A DNA stretch of 64,000 bases from JAJPJE01 sp963724985 (GCA_963724985.1 CAVRWV010000016.1:124001-188000), one strand, 5' to 3'. Counted from the stretch's first letter, positions 24,650-33,769 are shown. Numbers and translations: made by a program. Notes: generated by a model not told the origin, from the letters alone.

Positions 24650-26857
24650 ATGCGTGCATTCAGGAATGCGCTTCTTTGTGTTGTGTTGTTGAGCTGCGTG
24701 GCCTTCGCCACCATTTTTGGTCGTGTCCAAGGATTGGTGCACGATCCTCAGCACCGCCCGATTGCGTCTGCCGAGGTGACTATCAAGGCTGCTGACTCGG
24801 ACTGGGCCACTCAGTTGGCCACCGACCAGAACGGCAGTTTTCAATTCATGGCGGTTCCGGTTGGGCAATACCACATTATTGTTTCCGCGCCCGGGTTCGC
24901 TTCGGCTATCCAGAATGTGACGGTGACATCGGAGGGCATCGCTACGTTGCATTTTCCGCTGCAGGTCGCGCACAAGTCGGAAACCGTGAATGTGCAAGCC
25001 GAAACCGCTGACGTGAATACCGATTCTGCTGTCGCGCAAAACAACGTTACTCGCAAGCAGATCAACCAAACGCCGGGCGCTGATCAGACGAACAGCCTGG
25101 CCATGATCACCGACTTCGTCCCCAGCGCCTACGTGGTGCACGATCTGCTGCATGTGCGCGGTGGACACCAGGTGGAGTGGCTGATCGACGGCGTACCGGT
25201 TCCCAACACCAACATCGCTAGCAATGTCGGACCGCAATTCGATCCCAAAGACATTGACTATCTCGAAGCGCAGCGCGGCGGTTATTCAGCCGAGTATGGC
25301 GATCGCGCGTATAGCGTTTTCAACGTAGTCACGCGCTCTGGTTTTGAGCGCAACAAGGAGGCGGAGCTGATCACCAGCTACGGCAACTACAACCAGACCG
25401 ACGATCAGTTCAACATCGGTAGCCATACCGAAAAGTTCGCGTATTACGGCAGCATCTCCGGAAATCGTACTGACCTTGGTCTGGAGACGCCCTCCACCGA
25501 CATTCTCCACGACATGAGCAGTGGGCTCGGAGCATTTGGCTCCCTGATCTACAACAAGACTCCGAATGACCAGCTGCGTCTCGTGGCTTCGGTACGCGGA
25601 GATCATTACCAGGTTCCGAATACGCCTGACCAGCAGGAGGCCGGGATCAGCGACGTGGAGAACGAGCGCGATAACTTCGTGAATTTCTCCTGGGTGCACT
25701 CCTGGAAAAACGGCGTGCTGCTCACGATTTCGCCGTTCTATCACTACAATCGCGCTCACTATATCGGCGGCCCCGACGATACTCCTGTCAGCCCGGAGAG
25801 CGATCGCGGATCGACCTACGCTGGTGGAGTAGTAAATCTCTCCGCAGTTCGCGGACGCCATAACGCGCGGGTTGGATATGAGGGCTACGCCGCGCACGAC
25901 AACCAATTCTTCGGCGTGACGGATCCCGCGGCAGGACAGACGCTTTCGCAGCGGCAAATTCAGTTAGGACAAGTGCAAGCTGTGTACGCGGAAGATCAGT
26001 TCAAGGCGTTCTCATGGCTCACCTTCACCGGAGGCGCGCGCCTGACGTACTTCTCCGGCGGAATCTCCGAAGCGGTTGGCACTCCACGTGTAGGCGCTGC
26101 GGTGCGCATCCCGAAACTCGGCTGGGTACTGCGCGCCTCGTGGGGTCGCTACTATCAGCCGCCGCCATTGCAGACTGTCACCGGGCCGCTGCTAGAGTTC
26201 GCCGGACAGCAAGGGTTTGGTTTCCTGCCGATGCGCGGAGAGCACGACGAGCAGCACGACTTCGGCATCGCGATTCCGTTTCGCGGCTGGACGTTCGAAG
26301 GCGATCACTTCCGCACGACTGCCGAGAACTACTTCGATCATGATGTGCTGGGGAATTCGAACATTTTCTTTCCGCTGACGATTGCGAATGCCCGCATATG
26401 GGGATGGGAAGCCACCGTTCGTTCGCCGCAAATAGGCGGCGTTGCACAATGGCATCTCGCGTATTCACACCAGTACGCCGAGGGCGCCGGCGCAGTCACG
26501 GGAGGCCTGACGGATTTCTCTCCGCCCGATGAAGGTTGGTTCTTCCTCGATCATGATCAGCGCGACACGCTTAGTACCGGTGTGAATATCAGGTTGCCGT
26601 GGCGCACGTGGGCGTCGACATCGCTGAACTATGGGTCGGGCTTTGTGGATGGCGATGGCCCCGATCACCTGCCGCCGCATACGACCGTCGGTTTGTCCGT
26701 AGGCAAGGATTTTGGCGAAAGCTGGAGCACGAAGATCACTGCTCTGAACATCGGCGATGCGCGCTTTTTGCTCGACAACAGCAACACCTTCGGCGGGACG
26801 CACTATGTGAATCCGCGCGAAGTGTCGTTTCAGGTGAGATACCGTTTTCACTTCTGA
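24650..26857 (+). CDS. TonB-dependent receptor with carboxypeptidase-regulatory domain
   Basis: A 735-residue outer-membrane protein. ATG 24650 follows GAGGTG and opens a signal peptide (NALLCVVLLSCVAFATIFG). Next is a carboxypeptidase-regulatory domain (RVQGLVHDPQHRPIASAEVT), then a plug (LLHVRGGHQVEWLIDGVPVP, QRGGYSAEYGDRAYSVFNVV) and a beta barrel ending in the aromatic RYRFHF signal for Bam insertion. It is shorter than the Oar-like giants and close in layout to siderophore or cofactor receptors. The adjacent Cys/His-rich secreted protein hints at a metal-linked substrate; that is inference. Confidence 0.9.
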   Translation: MRAFRNALLCVVLLSCVAFATIFGRVQGLVHDPQHRPIASAEVTIKAADSDWATQLATDQNGSFQFMAVPVGQYHIIVSAPGFASAIQNVTVTSEGIATLHFPLQVAHKSETVNVQAETADVNTDSAVAQNNVTRKQINQTPGADQTNSLAMITDFVPSAYVVHDLLHVRGGHQVEWLIDGVPVPNTNIASNVGPQFDPKDIDYLEAQRGGYSAEYGDRAYSVFNVVTRSGFERNKEAELITSYGNYNQTDDQFNIGSHTEKFAYYGSISGNRTDLGLETPSTDILHDMSSGLGAFGSLIYNKTPNDQLRLVASVRGDHYQVPNTPDQQEAGISDVENERDNFVNFSWVHSWKNGVLLTISPFYHYNRAHYIGGPDDTPVSPESDRGSTYAGGVVNLSAVRGRHNARVGYEGYAAHDNQFFGVTDPAAGQTLSQRQIQLGQVQAVYAEDQFKAFSWLTFTGGARLTYFSGGISEAVGTPRVGAAVRIPKLGWVLRASWGRYYQPPPLQTVTGPLLEFAGQQGFGFLPMRGEHDEQHDFGIAIPFRGWTFEGDHFRTTAENYFDHDVLGNSNIFFPLTIANARIWGWEATVRSPQIGGVAQWHLAYSHQYAEGAGAVTGGLTDFSPPDEGWFFLDHDQRDTLSTGVNIRLPWRTWASTSLNYGSGFVDGDGPDHLPPHTTVGLSVGKDFGESWSTKITALNIGDARFLLDNSNTFGGTHYVNPREVSFQVRYRFHF

Positions 26858-26936
26858 ATAGGACAGCAATCGCGGTCGCACGATATTATTGGAGCACGGG
26901 AAACTCAGGTCAGAACTAGAGGTTGGAACGTTCACG

Positions 26937-27554
26937 ATGAGCAAGTTCTCTCGATTGCACTACTTCCTTTTCATATGCCTGCTTGCCATGGCAAGCACCG
27001 TCGCGCTATTTGGACAGGACACGAAGGCGTCCATTTTGCGCCCGCCCGCGGGTAGCAAGATCGCCGTCATTGTGTTCGAGGACCTGGAGTGCCCGCAGTG
27101 TTCGCGCACGCAGCCGGTCGTGGACGAGGCGAAGAAGGAATACAAGATTCCGGTGATCATCTACGACTTCCCGCTGCCACAGCATCAGTGGTCCTATGAG
27201 GGGGCGCTGATGGCCCACTATTTCCGCAGCAAGTCGACGAAGACCAACAATCTGGAAGCCGCTTTCCGCGACTATATCTATCAGAACCAGCCGGCGATCA
27301 CGGCGCAGAATCTGCGCGGCTATGCGGAAAAGTTCGCACAACAGCACAAAGTGACGCTGCCCTTCGCGATTGATCCGACGGGAAAATTCGCTGCCGAAAT
27401 AAAGGCAGATAAAGATAAGGCGGCCCTAGTTGCGGTCAATCACACACCAACGGTGTATGTGGTTACGACCAATCCGGCCCAGCCTTTCACCGAAGTTACA
27501 GACACCGGCACACTCTTCCAGACCATCGATGGCGCGATGGAGAAGATCAAGTAG
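26937..27554 (+). CDS. Secreted DsbA/thioredoxin-fold protein with CPQC site
   Basis: A 205-residue protein from ATG 26937. A signal peptide (YFLFICLLAMASTVALFG) precedes a thioredoxin fold: IAVIVFEDLECPQCSRTQP carries the CxxC pair (Cys 52, Cys 55), and VAVNHTPTVYVV holds the cis-Pro loop. The inserted helical region (AFRDYIYQNQPAITAQNL) is as in DsbA/DsbG-like proteins. It probably acts on periplasmic disulfides. It follows the receptor gene by about 80 bases. Confidence 0.88.
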   Translation: MSKFSRLHYFLFICLLAMASTVALFGQDTKASILRPPAGSKIAVIVFEDLECPQCSRTQPVVDEAKKEYKIPVIIYDFPLPQHQWSYEGALMAHYFRSKSTKTNNLEAAFRDYIYQNQPAITAQNLRGYAEKFAQQHKVTLPFAIDPTGKFAAEIKADKDKAALVAVNHTPTVYVVTTNPAQPFTEVTDTGTLFQTIDGAMEKIK

Positions 27555-27572
27555 AGCAGCTGATAACTTGTA

Positions 27573-27634
27573 ATAGGTAATATGTAATTGAACGTCGTGC
27601 TACCAAGTCATCTTTCAATTACCTATTACCTATT
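27573..27634. repeat. Long AT-rich inverted repeat between convergent genes
   Basis: A 21-base arm at 27573-27593 matches the reverse complement of 27614-27634 at 20 positions (core AATAGGTAAT and TAATTGAA) with a 20-base spacer. Placed between the DsbA-like gene and the convergent peroxiredoxin, it may serve as a two-way terminator. Confidence 0.6.
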
Positions 27635-27648
27635 CCGCAATTACCGAT

Positions 27649-28137
27649 TCACTTCAGCTTTCCCAACACTTCCAGTTGCTCTTCCATCGGCGGCTGCTCG
27701 CCGAGTTCGTAGACCTTCGAAAAAACGATCTCATCTTGCTTGTCGATGATGAAAATCGCCCGTTCGTTGATTCCTGCTATTGGCGGATTGAAGCGAAACA
27801 CTTCGTACTTCTTGGCGACCTCGCCGTGCGGATAGAAATCGCTACCTAGCGGAAATTTCAGCCAGCCGATGTCGTGTTTCTGCCACGCAATATGGCTATA
27901 GATGGAATCGATACTCATGCCCATGACCTGGGCATCGAGGCCGGCGAACTTGTCCAGGTTCTGGTTGTACGCCGACATTTGCTTACTTCAAACCGGGGTC
28001 CAGTTAAGAGGATAAAAAGCCAGTACGACGTTCTTCTTACCTTTATGTTCGGCGAGCGAAACCGTGGTGCGGGTCTCGCCGATAACCCCCGGCACAGAAA
28101 AATCCGGTGCAGGAATACAGACTGACAGAGCCATCAT
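27649..28137 (-). CDS. Peroxiredoxin (AhpC/TSA, AhpE-like) with in-frame TGA at the peroxidatic position: probable selenoprotein
   Basis: Reading from ATG 28137 (GGAGG upstream) gives 49 codons of standard peroxiredoxin N-terminus (CIPAPDFSVPG, KKNVVLAFYPLNWTPV), then TGA at 27990-27988, then SKQMSAYNQNLDKFAG in the same frame to the stop at 27649. The family motif is FYPxDWTPVC, so TGA stands exactly for the peroxidatic Cys; I read it as selenocysteine 50. The total is 162 residues, normal length. No later Cys exists, so it would be a one-residue type reduced by an outside thiol. SECIS-like folding follows the TGA. A point mutation is the alternative. Confidence 0.82.
27940..27976 (-). promoter_or_regulatory. 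SECIS-like stem-loop after the peroxiredoxin TGA
   Basis: In the mRNA GUCGGCG pairs with CGCCGGC (seven pairs, one G-U) and encloses an inner CCAG/CUGG stem. If the inner stem is read as CCA/UGG, the loop GAACC begins 26 bases after the UGA, inside the 16-37 base range known for bacterial SECIS, with G first in the loop. Confidence 0.5.
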
Positions 28138-28363
28138 CCCCGCGCCTCCGCGCGTGCCACCAGACTAGATGCCCAGCCAACACCGCGCAAGTAGTGGCTC
28201 ACTCCGCGGCTGAATAGAAAAGACTACAATAGGCAAACGTAGATCCGAATGCGCGGCATCGAAGCAGGAGGTGCTCTGCCGCACTTCCTAGCGCAGATCG
28301 CCGGATTTCATACTGGTTCATGGTGAACGGATACCGGTTGATGGGCGTACGGGAGGTCCCGCA

Positions 28364-29290
28364 ATGTTTGGCCTAGATCGCTATAACTACAAAACATTTA
28401 CTAACAACGTGTTGCTCTCCGATGCTGCCAAAACCGGCTTCGGGAACGGTCCCGAGCCTGGCGAACAAGCGCCCGATTTCAAAGGCCGAACTCTGGGCGG
28501 AGACACTGTTCGGTTGAGTGACTACAAGGGTAAAAGCAACGTCGTCCTGACGTTTGGTTCTGCGACCTGCCCGTTCACGGCAGCTTCCATCGGCGGTTTG
28601 AACGACCTCTACGCGGACTATGCCGACCGCGAGGATGTGGCGTTTTTGTTTGTCTACGTGCGCGAGGCGCATCCTGGCGAGAAGTTGCGGGAACATCGTT
28701 CGATGAAGCAGAAGACGCGCGCCGCGCGGCTATTTCAGGATGAGGAAAAAGTTGAAATCCCGATTATGGTGGACGATCTCGACGGCAAGATCCATCGGAA
28801 ATACGGAAAGCTGCCGAATCCTACGTACCTGATCGACAAATCCGGCCGCATAGCGTTTCGTTCTTTCTGGACTCGCGCCAAGGTTGTAGAAGATGCCTTG
28901 GAGGAACTGCTACGGGTTGAACGAGAACAGAACACGGATCGCGCCATTGTTCGCGACGGCGAAGAGACAAGTGCTTCCATGACCTACACGATGCTGCACA
29001 GCCATCGCGCGCTGGAACGTGGCGGCAAAAAGGCGATTCGTGACTTCCGCGATGAGTTTGGGAAGACAGGAGTTCTGGCGGACGCGGCCAGCCGCATTGC
29101 CGGGCCAATCGCCCTGAATCCTGGCAAGGCACTGGTGGGAGTCGCGCTTGCTGGCGCCGTCATCGCGGGTGGACTCTACGGTGGCGTCAAACTGCGCGAA
29201 GCGCGCTTGAGTCGTCGACGCCGGAATCCGTACCGTTTCTATGACAAGGAACCGCTGAAGGAATCGGACGATTACGCGGTGGGAATTTAA
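28364..29290 (+). CDS. Deiodinase/redoxin-like thioredoxin-fold protein with C-terminal membrane helix
   Basis: A 308-residue protein. GEQAPDFKGRTLGGDTVRL opens a thioredoxin fold. NVVLTFGSATCPFTAASIGG followed by FLFVYVREAHPGE closely resembles iodothyronine deiodinases, where the Cys at 69 is selenocysteine in animals; here the codon is TGC. IHRKYGKLPNPTYLIDKSG completes the fold. Residues about 255-275 form a membrane helix (ALVGVALAGAVIAGGLYGGV) with a basic tail. Deiodination is not implied; bacterial members have unknown substrates. It is divergent from the selenoperoxiredoxin gene. Confidence 0.75.
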   Translation: MFGLDRYNYKTFTNNVLLSDAAKTGFGNGPEPGEQAPDFKGRTLGGDTVRLSDYKGKSNVVLTFGSATCPFTAASIGGLNDLYADYADREDVAFLFVYVREAHPGEKLREHRSMKQKTRAARLFQDEEKVEIPIMVDDLDGKIHRKYGKLPNPTYLIDKSGRIAFRSFWTRAKVVEDALEELLRVEREQNTDRAIVRDGEETSASMTYTMLHSHRALERGGKKAIRDFRDEFGKTGVLADAASRIAGPIALNPGKALVGVALAGAVIAGGLYGGVKLREARLSRRRRNPYRFYDKEPLKESDDYAVGI

Positions 29291-29501
29291 TCCGTCGGTG
29301 GTCCGTGGTCGTAGTCGTTAGCCGAATCCGCTTTCAGCGGACTGCTCATCGTCGAGATGTTGTCGAATCGGTTGGTTTGATCTGCGCGTTCAGCCGACGT
29401 GTTAGCTACTTCTCTAATCTTACAAGCGACCAGCTACAAGCTACCCAGCACTAGCGAACGACGAACGACCACCCGACTAAAGACTAATCTAGAATGCTCG
29501 C

Positions 29502-30758
29502 ATGGCCACCACTCCAGCGCAGGCGATTGTCTCGTTTGAACAAGCCCGCCACATCGTGGAGCAGCACGCCACACGGGTAGCGGCTGGGGCTGCGGAGACT
29601 GTCGATCTGCTCGCGGCAGCAGGGCGAGTGCTGGCTGAAGAAATACGCGCCGACCGCGATCTCCCGCCCTTTCCGCGAGCCACGCGCGATGGGTTTGCCG
29701 TTCGCGCCGCCGATGTCGCCCATCTCCCCATCGTTCTCGAAGTGATCGGCGAGATTCGCGCCGGGGCTTCTGCCGCAGAGTCGGCCTTGCAGGTCGGACC
29801 GCAACAGGCAGTCGAGATCATGACCGGAGCACCCGTGCCCACGGGTACGGATGCGGTGGTGATGGTCGAGTACACTCAGCGCAATGGAGATCGCGTCGAA
29901 GTGCAACGATCGGTCGCCTCTGGCGAAAATGTCGTTCCGCGAGGCTCGGAAAGCAAGAGCGGCGAGATGCTGTTGTCCGGCGGCACGCGTCTGACACCTT
30001 CTGCCATCGGACTGGCAGCGTCGGTGGGCAGCGCCACAGTCTCGGTGTACAAACGTCCGCGGGTTGCCATTCTCTCGACCGGCGACGAGATCATCGACGT
30101 CGCCAGTAGTCCTGGACCCAACCAGATTCGCAATTCGAATACGTATTCATTGGCCACGCAGGTGCAGTCGGCCGGAGGGATGCCGCTGATGCTGCCAATT
30201 GCTCCCGATCGTGCCGAGCCTCTCCGCGAACTAATCGAGCAGGGACTAGCGGCCGATCTACTGCTTCTTTCCGGCGGCGTCTCCATGGGGAAATACGACT
30301 TGGTCGAACGAATCTTTGCAGAGCTGGACGCCGAGTTCTTCTTCACAGGAGCGCAGATTCAGCCGGGAAAGCCAATCGTGTTCGGCCGCGCATCTGCTTC
30401 GGAAACGGAGAAGGCCACCTACTTCTTCGGACTGCCAGGCAATCCGGTCTCGACCATGGTTTGCTTCGAACTGTTTGCCCGTCCGATGATCGAAGCTTTG
30501 TCCGGCGCGTCACCGAATCCATTGCGTTTTTTGCAGGCGCGCCTCAAGTCAGATGTGAAGACCAAGACCGGCCTCACGCGGTTCCTGCCTGCGCAGCTCT
30601 CCGGCGAATTCGCCGATACCGAAGTTGAGCTGGTGCGCTGGCAGGGGTCCGGTGATATGGTGTCCACCGCGCGAGCAAACTGCTATCTGGTGATTCCGCC
30701 GGATCGCGAAAAATTTGCTGCCGGCGAAATGGTGTCGGTACTCATTACAAACAGCTGA
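29502..30758 (+). CDS. moeA: Molybdopterin molybdenumtransferase MoeA
   Basis: A 418-residue protein of normal length. Domain pieces in order: LPPFPRATRDGFAVRAADVA, EIMTGAPVPTGTDAVVMVEY, ILSTGDEIIDVASSPGPNQI, LLLSGGVSMGKYDLVERIF and YFFGLPGNPVSTMVCFELF. MoeA inserts molybdate into adenylylated molybdopterin. The stop TGA shares its last base with the ATG of moaC (30758), so the two are translationally coupled. Confidence 0.96.
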   Translation: MATTPAQAIVSFEQARHIVEQHATRVAAGAAETVDLLAAAGRVLAEEIRADRDLPPFPRATRDGFAVRAADVAHLPIVLEVIGEIRAGASAAESALQVGPQQAVEIMTGAPVPTGTDAVVMVEYTQRNGDRVEVQRSVASGENVVPRGSESKSGEMLLSGGTRLTPSAIGLAASVGSATVSVYKRPRVAILSTGDEIIDVASSPGPNQIRNSNTYSLATQVQSAGGMPLMLPIAPDRAEPLRELIEQGLAADLLLLSGGVSMGKYDLVERIFAELDAEFFFTGAQIQPGKPIVFGRASASETEKATYFFGLPGNPVSTMVCFELFARPMIEALSGASPNPLRFLQARLKSDVKTKTGLTRFLPAQLSGEFADTEVELVRWQGSGDMVSTARANCYLVIPPDREKFAAGEMVSVLITNS

Positions 30759-31243
30759 TGGCTAAGAAGAAGCTCTCTCACTACGACTCCTCCGGACGCG
30801 CCTCCATGGTCGACGTCTCCGAAAAGAAGGCGACCAAGCGTGAGGCCGAAGCCTCGGCTCAGGTCATCATGTCGAAGGCCGTTTTGAAGGCGTTGCCGCA
30901 GAATCCCAAGGGTGATCCGCTCGAAGTCGCGCGCATCGCGGGCATACAGGCGGCGAAGCGCACTTCGGAGCTAATCCCAATGTGCCACCCTCTACCGCTC
31001 TCGCACGTTGATGTGGATATTCGCCTGTGCGAGAATGGCGTCGCTATTACCTCGCGAGTAACTACAACCGCTGAAACTGGTGTCGAGATGGAAGCCCTGG
31101 TCGCGGCGAGCGTGGCTGCCCTTACTGTTTACGATATGTGCAAGGCGCTCGATAAAGGCATCCAGATTCGCGAGGTGGTATTGCAGAAGAAATCCGGTGG
31201 CAAGAGCGGCGATTATCGCCGCACCACGCGCAAGCGTTCCTGA
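30758..31243 (+). CDS. moaC: Cyclic pyranopterin monophosphate synthase MoaC
   Basis: A 161-residue protein. Signature segments: YDSSGRASMVDVSEKKATKR, GIQAAKRTSELIPMCHPLPL and TTAETGVEMEALVAASVAAL, with the catalytic Lys and His positions present. MoaC makes cyclic pyranopterin in molybdenum cofactor synthesis with MoaA, which is not in the window. A response-regulator gene begins five bases after the stop. Confidence 0.97.
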   Translation: MAKKKLSHYDSSGRASMVDVSEKKATKREAEASAQVIMSKAVLKALPQNPKGDPLEVARIAGIQAAKRTSELIPMCHPLPLSHVDVDIRLCENGVAITSRVTTTAETGVEMEALVAASVAALTVYDMCKALDKGIQIREVVLQKKSGGKSGDYRRTTRKRS

Positions 31244-31248
31244 TCCGT

Positions 31249-31989
31249 ATGGCTGGCAATCTCAAGATTCTGCTCGTTGACGATAATCCGATGGTGCTGA
31301 ATATGCTTCGGCGCGAGCTGGCCGAATTGGCGCCGGTTACGACAGCCTCGGATGGTGCGGACGCACTTCTCAAAGCCGTGAACGAGATGCCGGACCTGAT
31401 CGTCTCGGACTTCCAGATGCCTGGGCTCGACGGCCGCCAGCTGGTGGAAACCATTCGCCAGCGTCCTACGACTTCGACGATTCCGTTTGTTCTCATGGCG
31501 ACCCGCACAGACATCAGCGAGAAACTGCGTGGCATACAGGGCTCGGTTGAAGACCTGGTCGAAAAACCCTTCTTCATGAAGGACGCCACTGCGCGTATCA
31601 AGCGCGTGCTCGATAAGATCGCGCTCGAAAAGATGGCGCGTGAAGCTCCCGGCGAAACCGTTCTCCGCGGAAGCCTCGCGCAAATGAACGTCATCGACCT
31701 GCTGCAGTCGCTCGAGATGGGCCGCAAGACCTGCGCGCTCAGCATCACGAACAACGGCGATCAGTGCGAGCTGTTCTTCTCCGAAGGCCAGATCAACCAC
31801 GCTGCTTACGGCGATCTCCGCGGCGACGATGCCGTGTACAAGGTCCTTACATGGACCGTCGGTAATTTCCAGATCGATTTCGACGGGCACAGCTCTGAGC
31901 AAACCATCACCAAGTCCACCCAGGGCCTGCTGATGGAAGGCCTGCGGCTGCTTGATGAAGCCAACCGCGACGGCGAAGTCGGCGACTGA
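31249..31989 (+). CDS. Response regulator with DUF4388 (PATAN) output domain
   Basis: A 246-residue protein. The receiver domain (about 5-125) has the acidic pair DD (11-12), phospho-acceptor Asp 54 in VSDFQMPG, and Lys in VEKPFF. A linker leads to a DUF4388/PATAN domain (about 140-235: LRGSLAQMNVIDLLQSLEMG, LFFSEGQINHAAYGDLRGDD), which usually mediates protein contacts rather than DNA binding. No kinase is adjacent. Its place five bases after moaC suggests cotranscription with molybdenum cofactor genes, an unexplained link. Confidence 0.9.
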   Translation: MAGNLKILLVDDNPMVLNMLRRELAELAPVTTASDGADALLKAVNEMPDLIVSDFQMPGLDGRQLVETIRQRPTTSTIPFVLMATRTDISEKLRGIQGSVEDLVEKPFFMKDATARIKRVLDKIALEKMAREAPGETVLRGSLAQMNVIDLLQSLEMGRKTCALSITNNGDQCELFFSEGQINHAAYGDLRGDDAVYKVLTWTVGNFQIDFDGHSSEQTITKSTQGLLMEGLRLLDEANRDGEVGD

Positions 31990-32066
31990 AGTTCAGCATC
32001 GCCTTTCCCATTTGTCTTGATCCAGTGACTCGTCTAAAATTCTTGAGCATTCTTCAAGGGTGAATC

Positions 32067-33227
32067 ATGAAACGAGCTCTTCTTCTGTTCCTGTGTCTTG
32101 TCACTATGGTTGCCGCACGCGCGCAGACGGTTGATACGACCGTTTGTGAAGTTTTAAAGAATCCCGCTTCTTTCGACGGCAAGATAGTTCGCCTCAAAGG
32201 CACAGTCATCTCTGGCTTTGATGAGTTCGCGATCAAGGATTCGACTTGTGGGCAGGCTGTGAACGGGATCTGGCTCTCTTATCCGGAAGGGACGAAAGCC
32301 AAGTCCGGGCCGGCGGCGATGGTTCAGCTTCGTCTCGATAAGAACAGCGCCGCAGCGACGGTACCCAATCGAGTTGCGGTGACGCTCGACAAGAACAAAG
32401 ACTTCAAGCAATTTGATTCGCTTCTCGCCACTCCTTACAAGAGCGTCACATGCCTGGGGTGCATGAAGTACACCGTAACCGCCACTCTCACAGGGCGAAT
32501 CGACGGCTCAAAAACGGCTGGAGCGACGCGCGAGGGCACAGGCAAGTTCACGGCAGTCAATGGATTCGGAAATATGAGCCTGTATCCTGCCAGATTGGTT
32601 CTACAGTCGGTAGCCGATGTCAGCAGCGCAGAAATTGACTACAGCAAGTCTCCGGCGGCCAAGGACGATTCCGGTCCAGAGAATGGGGATCCGGTTGAGG
32701 CGGCTCAAACTGCGGCTCACACTGCGGCGCGCGCTTTCGGTAGCGGCTCGCCCGCCGCAGAGCAACTCGAGCGTGCTGCCGCCGCGTTCCCCAAATCAGG
32801 CGAGCGCAACGGCGTCGTCCTTAATTACGGGGTTGCTAATGAAGCCAGAGCACGTGATGAGGGCAAGGGTAACGCGGAATCGCCGGACGGTCTTCTGTTC
32901 ACCTGCACCTTCGACACGGAGCGTCTCAGGGGAGATTCGTTGTCGAAAGCGATCACCCATGTCGGCACACACATCGCAGATCTGCGCGAGCATGGAGTGA
33001 CGAATGACGGCGAGTTTGAGTTTCATGCGTGGGAGAATGTCATTTTCAGTGTGATCGCAACCCCGCGGCAGAAAGCTCTGACGTTGCCAGGAGGCTATGT
33101 TGTCTGGAACACTTCTTGGGCGCCGGACGAGCGCAGCAAGATGGTGAATGATAGCCTCGGTACGTTTGTGAACTCCTGGGAGCCGTTTGGGCAGCCAAAG
33201 ACGACACCGGCGTCGTCGGGCTCGTAA
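32067..33227 (+). CDS. Secreted protein of unknown function
   Basis: A 386-residue protein with signal peptide (LLLFLCLVTMVAARAQT). Residues about 25-175 look like an OB-fold-type domain (CEVLKNPASFDGKIVRLKGT and a later VTCLGCMKYTVTATLTGRI with Cys pairs). An Ala-rich linker follows; the C-terminal part (ATPRQKALTLPGGYVVWNTS) is distinct. No motif lets me name a reaction. It lies between the response regulator and the mogA-like gene, each about 70 bases away. Confidence 0.7.
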   Translation: MKRALLLFLCLVTMVAARAQTVDTTVCEVLKNPASFDGKIVRLKGTVISGFDEFAIKDSTCGQAVNGIWLSYPEGTKAKSGPAAMVQLRLDKNSAAATVPNRVAVTLDKNKDFKQFDSLLATPYKSVTCLGCMKYTVTATLTGRIDGSKTAGATREGTGKFTAVNGFGNMSLYPARLVLQSVADVSSAEIDYSKSPAAKDDSGPENGDPVEAAQTAAHTAARAFGSGSPAAEQLERAAAAFPKSGERNGVVLNYGVANEARARDEGKGNAESPDGLLFTCTFDTERLRGDSLSKAITHVGTHIADLREHGVTNDGEFEFHAWENVIFSVIATPRQKALTLPGGYVVWNTSWAPDERSKMVNDSLGTFVNSWEPFGQPKTTPASSGS

Positions 33228-33292
33228 AACGACCGCCCGGCCAATGAGTCGCGCGAGATTTCATACGCCGTCGAAAGATTACAATTCTGCTG

Positions 33293-33769
33293 ATGCCTTA
33301 CACTGCTGCAGTTCTAACCATCAGCGATTCCAGCTTTGAAGGCAAACGCCAGGATCTGACCGGGCCGAGATTAGCCGCATTACTTACGACCCAAAAATAT
33401 GATGTCGTGCTCGCCGAGGTTGTTCCCGACGAACAGCCGCGCATCGAAGCGGCACTGATCCGCGCATGCGAGAAAGCGCAACTCGTTATCACGACCGGTG
33501 GGACGGGAGTTGCTCCGCGTGACGTCACGCCCGAGGCGACTCGAGCGGTATGCGAGCGGATGGTCGATGGAATTCCGGAGTACATTCGCTATAAAAGCGC
33601 CCGCGAGACGCCGTTTGCAGTTCTAAGCCGCGCAGTATGCGGCACAAGGGGAAAGTCTCTGATTGTGAACCTGCCGGGCAATCCCAACGGAGCCGTGAAG
33701 TCACTGGTTTTCATTCTGCAACTGATTCCGCACGCGCTCGAGCTATTGCAGGGAAACACGGCACACTAA
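33293..33769 (+). CDS. Molybdopterin adenylyltransferase-type protein (MogA/MoaB)
   Basis: A 158-residue protein. AAVLTISDSSFEGKRQDLTG, LVITTGGTGVAPRDVTPEAT and SLIVNLPGNPNGAVKSLVFI are the MogA/MoaB signatures, including the TGGTG substrate loop. MogA activates molybdopterin with ATP before MoeA adds molybdate. Presence near moeA and moaC fits one local molybdenum cofactor cluster, although the two parts are separated by other genes. Confidence 0.93.
   Translation: MPYTAAVLTISDSSFEGKRQDLTGPRLAALLTTQKYDVVLAEVVPDEQPRIEAALIRACEKAQLVITTGGTGVAPRDVTPEATRAVCERMVDGIPEYIRYKSARETPFAVLSRAVCGTRGKSLIVNLPGNPNGAVKSLVFILQLIPHALELLQGNTAH

Noticed and set aside
28364..29290. Third selenoprotein in the deiodinase-like gene
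   Set aside because: The codon at the active position is TGC (Cys), not TGA.
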